From: Bacteroidia bacterium
GTDB lineage: Bacteria; Bacteroidota; Bacteroidia; NS11-12g; UBA955
Direction of reading: 5' to 3'
Length of the DNA stretch: 5,655 nt
Assembly: GCA_023258655.1 (NCBI GenBank)
Contig: JALQWO010000110.1
Location: 1-5,655, forward strand
Under the pieces are notes generated by a model. It was not told the origin of the DNA. It saw nothing but the letters and a program-made list of their open reading frames with translations, and ran no database searches. Numbering within the stretch: the first letter of the stretch is position 1; every line of letters begins with the position of its first letter. The translations under genes and the position numbers were made by a program. Below, piece after piece: positions 1-5,055 of this stretch.

Positions 1-586
1 GTATCAACGTAGACTTTTTACCTGTTGCGTGGTCTTTACCTGCAGCGTGCCAATACAAGTGTTCGTAAGCATGTTCGATGGGGGTATTTCGGTCAATGGT
101 AGCACGGAAACGGAAATCAATCAAATTGATCAACTCCGTACTGGCAAATTCAATCAATCGATACTGCGCACTCTGAAAGCCACTCGCCGGCGTCAACGTG
201 TTGCGAAACTTCATATACTGCTCCTTCTCCATCCCGTCGCCCATGATAGAAAACGAACTCGAAAGCATGTCGAAATACCGACTTATCCTACGCAACTTCT
301 CCGTAAAAAATGCAGCTTCCACCTCGGCTTTGTTCGATACTTGGTCGATCTCCCACAAAATCATCTTGAACAGCAACTCATTGATTTGGTGATACATAAT
401 AAACACCATCTCATCGGGCTGATCCGTTCTCTGCACTTGCAAACCCAACAACGCATCGGGCAAAATATAATCCCAGTAGGTGATGGGGTTTGACCACGAC
501 AACCCCTCCAAATGCACATCGGGATTCTGATCCATTGCGCGGTATTTCTCGTCGATCCGCTTCAGTATTTCTTCTCTGTCCATCAT
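1..586 (-). CDS. kynA: Tryptophan 2,3-dioxygenase, N-terminal part (cut by left window edge)
   Basis: Haem enzyme that opens the indole ring of L-tryptophan with O2 to give N-formylkynurenine, the first step of the kynurenine pathway; cytoplasmic in this family. The 195 visible residues carry the family signatures in order: PDEMVFIMYHQINELLFK (about 58-74), the YMKFRN segment (124-129) and TPASGFQSAQYRLIEF (132-147). By alignment from memory to the Xanthomonas enzyme, the substrate-contacting residues are all kept: F62, H66, Y124 and R128. The axial haem histidine lies in the C-terminal part beyond the window. The start is one of two tandem ATGs (586 or 583); an in-frame TAG at 605-607 rules out a longer protein with an ATG start. 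No clear Shine-Dalgarno is present. The gene is transcribed away from the HD gene across a 237-bp control region. Whether it feeds NAD synthesis or tryptophan catabolism cannot be told here. Identity is very secure; only completeness is unknown. Confidence 0.94.
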   Translation of the reverse strand, partial: MMDREEILKRIDEKYRAMDQNPDVHLEGLSWSNPITYWDYILPDALLGLQVQRTDQPDEMVFIMYHQINELLFKMILWEIDQVSNKAEVEAAFFTEKLRRISRYFDMLSSSFSIMGDGMEKEQYMKFRNTLTPASGFQSAQYRLIEFASTELINLIDFRFRATIDRNTPIEHAYEHLYWHAAGKDHATGKKSTLI

Positions 587-721
587 GAAACTTTCCAATT
601 CTTGCTACAAATAACCGCTGAATCCCCCATTCTTCCCCCAAATCCCAGCATTTTTGTCAAAAAATCTCCAACCTCCCAACCCTATTACACAGGGATTTCC
701 GGGGGATTCGTGAACGATTGC
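587..721 (-). promoter_or_regulatory. Predicted structured 5' leader of the dioxygenase mRNA
   Basis: This gene-free stretch contains complementary runs. Bases 635-646 (CCCCCAAATCCC) pair with 692-705 (GGGATTT, a two-base bulge, then GGGGG), giving a 12-bp stem. Bases 621-628 (AATCCCCC) pair perfectly over 8 bp with 701-708 (GGGGGATT). The two stems compete for the same five bases, 701-705, so they are mutually exclusive in the RNA. No U-tract follows either stem, so a simple terminator is not indicated, and I recognise no known riboswitch class. The pairing is visible directly; a regulatory role is inference. The rest of the 237-bp gap (722-823) holds only the two divergent promoter motifs. 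Confidence 0.3.
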
Positions 722-727
722 TAACAT

Positions 728-756
728 CAAAGCTAAGGTCCTTCCTCATCGGCAAA
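728..756 (-). promoter_or_regulatory. Putative Bacteroidota-type promoter for the tryptophan dioxygenase gene
   Basis: On the minus strand TTTG (complement of 753-756) is followed after 17 bp by TAGCTTTG (complement of 728-735). This matches the Bacteroidota primary-sigma consensus, TTTG near -33 and TAnnTTTG near -7. Transcription would then begin near base 721, leaving a leader of about 135 nt before the ATG at 586. Both elements match the consensus, but such short motifs also occur by chance and the leader is long. Confidence 0.45.
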
Positions 757-811
757 CCATGATAATGGTCACCTAGCAATCAATTCGCAACAAATTTCAC
801 GGTCAAAAAAG

Positions 812-819
812 TACCTTTG
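812..819 (+). promoter_or_regulatory. Putative -7 element (TACCTTTG) of the HD-domain gene
   Basis: TACCTTTG matches the Bacteroidota -7 consensus TAnnTTTG exactly and lies four bases before the GTG start at 824. No good TTTG is found at the expected -33 distance. If the element is used, transcription would begin at or within a few bases of the start codon, implying a leaderless mRNA that probably also carries the two genes downstream. Confidence 0.45.
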
Positions 820-823
820 GCGG

Positions 824-1513
824 GTGGACATTATTTCTTTTACTGCAGACTTTGTAAAGCGAACCCTGGAGGCCGCCGAAGGCGGCCACGATTGGTGGCA
901 TATCCACCGCGTACACACCAATGCCAACAAAATCGCCCAGTCAGAATCTGTAGATCCAGTGGTGGTAGAACTCGCCGCTTTGCTGCACGACATCGCCGAT
1001 GCCAAATTTCACGATGGCGATGAAACCATCGGACCGGCCACAGCCAAACACTTCCTCGAAACCCAAGCCCAACCGGCCTACCCAGAATTTTTGTCCGACC
1101 AACAAATCCATCACATCATCAAAATCATTGAAAACATATCCTTCAAAGGCGGTAAAGAAATAACCCAATTTCCATCGCCCGAGTTGGCCGTTGTACAAGA
1201 TGCCGATAGATTGGATGCCATCGGCGCCATCGGCATTGCCCGTACCTTCAATTACGGCGGATTCAAAGGCAGCGAAATTTTCAATCCCCTCCTTCCGCCC
1301 AACCCCAACATGAGCAAAGAAGAATACAAAAAAGGCGGCAACCCCAGCCTCAACCACTTCTGGGAAAAACTGCTGCTCCTGAAAGACCGCATGAATACCG
1401 AAACAGGGAAAAGGTTGGCCGCCGAGCGCCACCAATTCATGGTATCCTACCTAATCCAGTTTTTCGATGAAACAGGGATACAACCGTCAGGATTTGAACT
1501 CCCAACACAATAA
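824..1513 (+). CDS. HD-domain metal-dependent phosphohydrolase
   Basis: A 229-residue soluble protein of the HD superfamily, close in layout to the bacterial YedJ/YpgQ-type group; the Bacillus YpgQ member is known as a nucleoside triphosphate pyrophosphohydrolase. Visible motifs, in order: GHDWWHIHRV at 21-30 with the likely first metal histidine H26; LLHDIAD at 53-59 with the defining H55-D56 pair; and VVQDADRLDAIGAIGIARTF at 123-142, where D126 is the likely fourth metal ligand. All four expected metal ligands are present, so the enzyme looks active; length is normal for the group. The start is GTG; no in-frame ATG lies upstream in the open frame, and the N-terminus matches the usual family start just before the GHDWWH motif. 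A -7 element ends four bases upstream. It is followed after 26 bp by the cytochrome-VCBS gene on the same strand. The true substrate is unknown; a housecleaning nucleotide hydrolase is the likeliest role. Confidence 0.9.
   Translation: MDIISFTADFVKRTLEAAEGGHDWWHIHRVHTNANKIAQSESVDPVVVELAALLHDIADAKFHDGDETIGPATAKHFLETQAQPAYPEFLSDQQIHHIIKIIENISFKGGKEITQFPSPELAVVQDADRLDAIGAIGIARTFNYGGFKGSEIFNPLLPPNPNMSKEEYKKGGNPSLNHFWEKLLLLKDRMNTETGKRLAAERHQFMVSYLIQFFDETGIQPSGFELPTQ
871..887 (+). repeat. GC-rich hairpin inside the start of the HD gene
   Basis: GGCCGCC and GGCGGCC form perfect 7-bp arms around a GAA loop, covering codons 16-22 of the HD gene. The encoded residues (EAAEGG) lie just before the conserved GHDWWH motif. 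It may simply be a codon-choice accident, but a stem of seven G-C pairs so close to a possibly leaderless 5' end could affect early translation. Confidence 0.5.
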
Positions 1514-1525
1514 TTTCATCATTCC

Positions 1526-1548
1526 TTCGTTCACCTTTGGTGAACGAA
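1526..1548 (+). repeat. Perfect 10-bp inverted repeat covering the next gene's start codon
   Basis: Arms TTCGTTCACC (1526-1535) and GGTGAACGAA (1539-1548) are exact complements around a TTT loop. The GTG start codon at 1540-1542 lies in the 3' arm and the alternative TTG at 1537-1539 spans the loop. No T-tract follows on either strand, so it is not a standard terminator. It begins 12 bases after the stop of the HD gene, so ribosomes finishing that gene could open it. A CACCTTTG sequence in its centre (1532-1539) resembles the -7 consensus with one mismatch, so an operator role is an alternative. Confidence 0.6.
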
Positions 1549-3108
1549 AATTACCTGCGACTGATTCCGTCTACCCGCTTTTTCATTGGCCTTGGCCTAA
1601 TGCTTACCCTATTTTTTGCCTGTGGAAGTCCTAACGAAAACACAGACAACAACATAGACCCCGAAGCGCAGAAAATCGCATTGCAAAATGAACCCATGGT
1701 CAAAACCGCCTGTAGCGGCTGTCATGCATTTGTTCCTGCCGACAAACTCGACAAAACCACTTGGGAGGCCGTCATAAAAGTCATGGCACCCAAAATGGGG
1801 ATCTTCGAACACAACGGCGAAACCTACTTCAACGAAAAAAGTGACCCCAACGTAGATGCCAGCATCTATCCCTCTACCCCCACAATCAGTCCGGAAGACC
1901 TCGACAAAATTTTCCATTATTACCAAACCCTGGCCCCCGACGCGCTGCCCCAGCAAAATCGCAAATACCCCATCGCCAAGGACAATGGCCTGTTCCAAGT
2001 AAACCACCAAAACGGCATGTTCCCCGCCGTGGGCAATATGCCCATGACAACCTTTGTAAAATTGGTCCCAGGGAAAAACGAAATCGTCCTCGGTAGCTTC
2101 GGCGAAAAAGGAAACCTGTCAGCCTTCGGAACTGATGGCGCCCTCAAATGGTCTCAAGATTTCCCGTCGGCCCCTACCTGGGTCGATTTCTCCGATCCCA
2201 ATCAATGGCTGGTTACCTGTATCGGTTCGGTTCAACCCACCAATGCCCGCATCGGAAGCATTCACAACTTCTCACCCGCTTCCAAAAAAGACCGCGTGGT
2301 GGCCAGTGAAGTGCCCCGACCTGTGATGTCGTTCCGCCTCCCCCAATCCAACCAAATTTTGGTCAACGCGTTCGGACACCTAAAAGGACAAACCTACACC
2401 TACAACACCAGCAAAAAAACCACAGAACAGGTACTTCGTGATATCCCCGGCGCCATCTGCTCACGGATTGCCGATTGGGATGGCGATGGCAAAAAAGACA
2501 TCCTCACCCTGTTCGCCCAAAACAAAGAAAGCATCGTTTTCTTCAAAAATACCGGCAACGGATACCAAGAAACGGCCACCCTGCTTGAAACCATGCCCGT
2601 ATATGGATCGAATAGCTTTGACCTGGCCGACATGAATGGCGATGGAAAGCTCGATGTCATTTATACCTGTGGCGACAACGCCGATTACTCTGTGATTTTA
2701 AAAAATTATCACGGGGTATACGTGTATCTCAACCAGGGCAACAACACACTCAAAGAGGCCTATTTTTATCCGATACACGGGTGCTTCAAAGCCTTGGCAC
2801 GCGATTTCGACCTCGACGGTGACCAAGACATCATCACCGTTTCCTTCTTCGCCGATTATCTGTCGCAGCACGAAGAAGCCGCCGTTTACCTGCAAAACAA
2901 CAACATGGATTTCAAGCCCTTCGCTTTGCCCGGCTATGACATTGGGCGATGGCTCACCATGGACGCCGCCGACGTAGATGGCGATGGCGACCAAGATTTG
3001 GTTTTTGGTAATTTGTCGATGGGACCTGAGAGCTTCATGAGCCAAGAGCAAGTGAAGAAGTTTGCTGCCGGTCCGGCCTGTATTTTCTTGAAGAATACCA
3101 CAAAGTAA
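1540..3108 (+). CDS. Lipoprotein: cytochrome c-like domain fused to VCBS/FG-GAP repeats
   Basis: A 522-residue exported protein, probably lipid-anchored in the cell envelope. It has a hydrophobic signal segment (about 14-27) ending in a lipobox-like LFFAC with acceptor C28. A haem c motif CSGCH follows at 58-62; M82 and M86 are candidate distal ligands, although this spacing is short for a classical cytochrome c. A segment IYPSTPTISPEDLDKIFHYY (about 107-126) looks like the end of that domain. The remainder should fold as a beta-propeller with four calcium loops of the DxDxDGxxD type, starting at residues 312 (DWDGDGKKD), 364 (DMNGDGKLD), 422 (DFDLDGDQD) and 478 (DVDGDGDQD), about 52-58 residues apart. 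The start is GTG at 1540, or TTG one codon earlier; both lie in the hairpin. The TMEM220-like gene follows after 8 bp, indicating an operon. Electron transfer at the cell surface is a reasonable guess; substrate and partner are unknown. Confidence 0.85.
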   Translation: MNENYLRLIPSTRFFIGLGLMLTLFFACGSPNENTDNNIDPEAQKIALQNEPMVKTACSGCHAFVPADKLDKTTWEAVIKVMAPKMGIFEHNGETYFNEKSDPNVDASIYPSTPTISPEDLDKIFHYYQTLAPDALPQQNRKYPIAKDNGLFQVNHQNGMFPAVGNMPMTTFVKLVPGKNEIVLGSFGEKGNLSAFGTDGALKWSQDFPSAPTWVDFSDPNQWLVTCIGSVQPTNARIGSIHNFSPASKKDRVVASEVPRPVMSFRLPQSNQILVNAFGHLKGQTYTYNTSKKTTEQVLRDIPGAICSRIADWDGDGKKDILTLFAQNKESIVFFKNTGNGYQETATLLETMPVYGSNSFDLADMNGDGKLDVIYTCGDNADYSVILKNYHGVYVYLNQGNNTLKEAYFYPIHGCFKALARDFDLDGDQDIITVSFFADYLSQHEEAAVYLQNNNMDFKPFALPGYDIGRWLTMDAADVDGDGDQDLVFGNLSMGPESFMSQEQVKKFAAGPACIFLKNTTK

Positions 3109-3116
3109 ATTAGACC

Positions 3117-3506
3117 ATGAAACGTATAATATTGGGCCTGCGACTCCTTGTCAACCTCACCTTGGCGGCGATGTTTTTTCTTTTTGCCTCTGTGCAATTC
3201 AACGATCCAGACCCCCTGATTTGGGTCCTCGCCTATTCATTGACCGCGGTATTAAGTCTATTGTTTTTGTGGCGATTGATCGCTGAGAAACTCAAATGGG
3301 TGTATTTGGGGATTGCGCTTGTGATGTTCATCGGGAGTTTTTTGCAATTTCCTCCCACATGGGAAGGATTTGGTGCTGAAATGAAAACCGAAAACAATGA
3401 ACTGGCCCGAGAGAGTATTGGTCTGCTTTTGTGCGGTTTGGTGTTACTGATACAGTTTGCCACCATCAAACCCTATGATTCTGGTTCTGCGAGTAACACA
3501 AACTGA
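3117..3506 (+). CDS. TMEM220-family small integral membrane protein
   Basis: A 129-residue protein with four predicted membrane helices, at roughly residues 6-26, 32-53, 60-78 and 98-115. The AMFFLFASVQFNDPDP segment (18-33) at the end of helix 1, and a later E-x-x-x-x-ARES-x-GLL stretch (about 93-105) before helix 4, match the pattern of the TMEM220 family, found in eukaryotes and in many bacteria and without a known function. The length is typical for bacterial members. The ATG lies 8 bp after the stop of the cytochrome-VCBS lipoprotein gene, so the two are very likely cotranscribed. Its last 34 bp overlap the end of the opposing methyltransferase gene. A link to electron transport or envelope lipids would be guesswork from the neighbour alone. 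Family assignment is from memory of the motif and fairly secure. Confidence 0.8.
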   Translation: MKRIILGLRLLVNLTLAAMFFLFASVQFNDPDPLIWVLAYSLTAVLSLLFLWRLIAEKLKWVYLGIALVMFIGSFLQFPPTWEGFGAEMKTENNELARESIGLLLCGLVLLIQFATIKPYDSGSASNTN

Positions 3507-4324
3507 GCCATCCAACCATTACCATGTTGAATTGGCAATCGCCTATCCAAAAAGCCCAATAGCACAGTCATTGGCATGGTGAGGGGTATCGACACAGCAC
3601 CCAATGCTTGCCAAAGTGGATTGTCTGCGCCGAGAAGCATGGTGCTGATGGACCAACATTCATGTCCGATTTTGCCCAAAAATCCGTAGGTTTTTTGGGA
3701 AGACGCCAGCACAAACCCGTGTTTTTTTGCGATCGCTGTAAGTTCATCACTACTGTGAAGTGCTCGGCGCATTTGCATCGATTCATAATGCTGAAACCCT
3801 TTGAACATCCATCGATACAAGGGCAATACAGTTTGAAAATCGACGGGCGTATACAACAACAGTTGCGCTCCAGGTCGAGCTATTTTCGCAAGTCGCGCAA
3901 AAACATGTCCGGGATCTGACACATAGGGCAAAACGGAAAAGCAAAAAATCAAAGAAACATCTGTTTGATGGCTCAAAAAATCACCGTCGAGATCGGCACA
4001 ATGAAACTCCACCTCCGCATGACGTAACAATCCATGTCGCGCTTGATAATCTTCCATAAAACGCATCCAATCGGCATTGCGATCCAGGGCGATCACACGA
4101 TGAGCGCGTACATTTTTCAGTTGGAACAGAAAATGCCCATCACCCGAACCCAAATCCAACAAAACACCGCGGAAATTGTGCGTCGCTCTTTTCACTGCCC
4201 TGGAGATGGTGGCATTACGCGAATACAACAAGGACTGAAACGCATGCAACACCCTTAACCCCTGGGGGAAACGTTGGATGTGCTTGGGTACAGCATGGGC
4301 AAACGCTTGTTGGATCAAATTCAT
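3473..4324 (-). CDS. Class I SAM-dependent methyltransferase, substrate unknown
   Basis: A 283-residue protein with a Rossmann-fold methyltransferase core. Motif I is LLDLGSGDGHF (55-65), the glycine-rich SAM-binding loop; VIALDRN (77-83) supplies the acidic residue D81 expected to bind the SAM ribose; CADLDGD (109-115) fits motif II; and DVSLIFCFSVLPYVSDP (122-138) fits motif III, with PGAQLLLYTP (151-160) after it. Beyond about 160 the sequence diverges from small-molecule methyltransferases of known substrate and has a hydrophobic stretch (about 229-260) that could touch a membrane or bind a lipophilic substrate. The frame can be extended to a TTG at 4339, but that codon is part of a good minus-strand -7 element (TATCTTTG), so the ATG at 4324 is preferred. 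It is divergent from the START gene, and its 3' end overlaps the TMEM220-like gene by 34 bp. Confidence 0.85.
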   Translation of the reverse strand: MNLIQQAFAHAVPKHIQRFPQGLRVLHAFQSLLYSRNATISRAVKRATHNFRGVLLDLGSGDGHFLFQLKNVRAHRVIALDRNADWMRFMEDYQARHGLLRHAEVEFHCADLDGDFLSHQTDVSLIFCFSVLPYVSDPGHVFARLAKIARPGAQLLLYTPVDFQTVLPLYRWMFKGFQHYESMQMRRALHSSDELTAIAKKHGFVLASSQKTYGFLGKIGHECWSISTMLLGADNPLWQALGAVSIPLTMPMTVLLGFLDRRLPIQHGNGWMAQFVLLAEPES

Positions 4325-4336
4325 GACGGAAAACCT

Positions 4337-4344
4337 CAAAGATA
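4337..4344 (-). promoter_or_regulatory. Putative -7 element (TATCTTTG) of the methyltransferase gene
   Basis: On the minus strand TATCTTTG matches TAnnTTTG exactly and ends 12 bases before the ATG at 4324. The mRNA would begin about 5-8 bases later, leaving only a few untranslated bases. A clear TTTG at the -33 position is not seen. This motif decides the start: the upstream TTG (4337-4339) would lie inside the promoter and not be transcribed. Confidence 0.45.
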
Positions 4345-4359
4345 ATCTCGCTACTCACA

Positions 4360-5037
4360 ATGAATCGCTTATTTTCGCAAACGATGAAACTGCTGTTGGT
4401 CTCAGCATTATTAACTGCAACGCCTTGGTTTTTGGCCACAGAAACCCCTTGGAGTCCATCCAAATCAGGCCACGGCGTAAAGGTTTTTACCCGCGCAGTA
4501 GCCGGTACACCCATCAAAGAGATCAAAGCAGAATTGGAATTGGATTGCTCTATCAATACAGCGGTGGCTTGCCTCACCGACATCAGTTCCTATACCCAAT
4601 GGATCTATCAGATGACCGAGGCAAGAATCATCAAACAAATTAGCCACACAGAATTTGAAGTATACCAGCGGGTGAAAACGCCATGGCCCCTCGATGACAG
4701 AGATGTTTGTGGTCATTATGTATTGAAACAAGACCCCGTTAGTCACGATGTCTCCCTGATTACACATTCTGTTCCCAAAGTGTTACCCGTGGTTTCCGGT
4801 GTGGTGAGGGTACAGAAAAATCGCACCACATGGACCATCAAGCCTTTGGCAAAAAACAAAAACAAATGTGAGTATTTTCTGCTGTTAGACCCCGCCGGGG
4901 AAGTACCCGCATGGATCATCAATTTGTTCATTTCAGAGGGACCTTATACAAGTCTGGTGAAGCTCAAACAGCGTATCCACTTGCCCAAATACGCCCATGC
5001 CAAATTTGCTTGGATAACAGAGCGATTTCCGCACTAA
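4360..5037 (+). CDS. Exported START-domain (StAR-related lipid-transfer) protein
   Basis: A 225-residue protein with an N-terminal signal-peptide-like segment (K10 then hydrophobic residues 11-26, possible cleavage near FLA-TET) and a single START-like helix-grip domain at about 33-208. START domains form a hydrophobic cavity that binds lipids or other apolar ligands. Supporting motifs are GVKVFTRAVAGTPIKEIKAE (39-58), CLTDISSYTQWIYQM (71-85), WPLDDRDV (109-116), VSGVVRVQKNRTTW (145-158) and DPAGEVPAWIINLFISEGPY (177-196), the layout common in Bacteroidota homologues. ATG 4360 gives the longest form; ATG 4384 gives a more canonical signal peptide and lies just after a weak -7-like element, so the true start may be 24 bases later. 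The gene is divergent from the methyltransferase and tail-to-tail with alkB, 18 bp apart. Location is probably periplasmic; the ligand is unknown. Confidence 0.85.
   Translation: MNRLFSQTMKLLLVSALLTATPWFLATETPWSPSKSGHGVKVFTRAVAGTPIKEIKAELELDCSINTAVACLTDISSYTQWIYQMTEARIIKQISHTEFEVYQRVKTPWPLDDRDVCGHYVLKQDPVSHDVSLITHSVPKVLPVVSGVVRVQKNRTTWTIKPLAKNKNKCEYFLLLDPAGEVPAWIINLFISEGPYTSLVKLKQRIHLPKYAHAKFAWITERFPH
4370..4377 (+). promoter_or_regulatory. Weak -7-like element (TATTTTCG) for the START-domain gene
   Basis: TATTTTCG differs from TAnnTTTG by one base and ends six bases before an in-frame ATG at 4384. If real, transcription would start at about that ATG and the protein would begin MKLLLVSALL. 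No good -33 element is visible, and no better plus-strand -7 match exists upstream of the earlier ATG at 4360. Confidence 0.2.
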
Positions 5038-5055
5038 TCGTCTTTAGTCACAATT

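Noticed and set aside
29..493. Plus-strand open frame of 154 codons
   Set aside because: It lies antisense to the tryptophan dioxygenase, whose conserved motifs are unmistakable; its own translation shows no recognisable domain.
941..1435. Minus-strand open frame of 164 codons
   Set aside because: Antisense shadow of the HD-domain gene; its translation is low-complexity (F, G and V rich) and shows no domain.
1526..1548. Hairpin as an intrinsic terminator of the HD gene
   Set aside because: No T-tract follows on either strand, and the next gene in the same direction begins inside it.
4325..4339. TTG start giving the methyltransferase five more residues
   Set aside because: The TTG is the end of an exact TAnnTTTG promoter element, so it would lie upstream of the predicted transcript; the ATG at 4324 is a better start.
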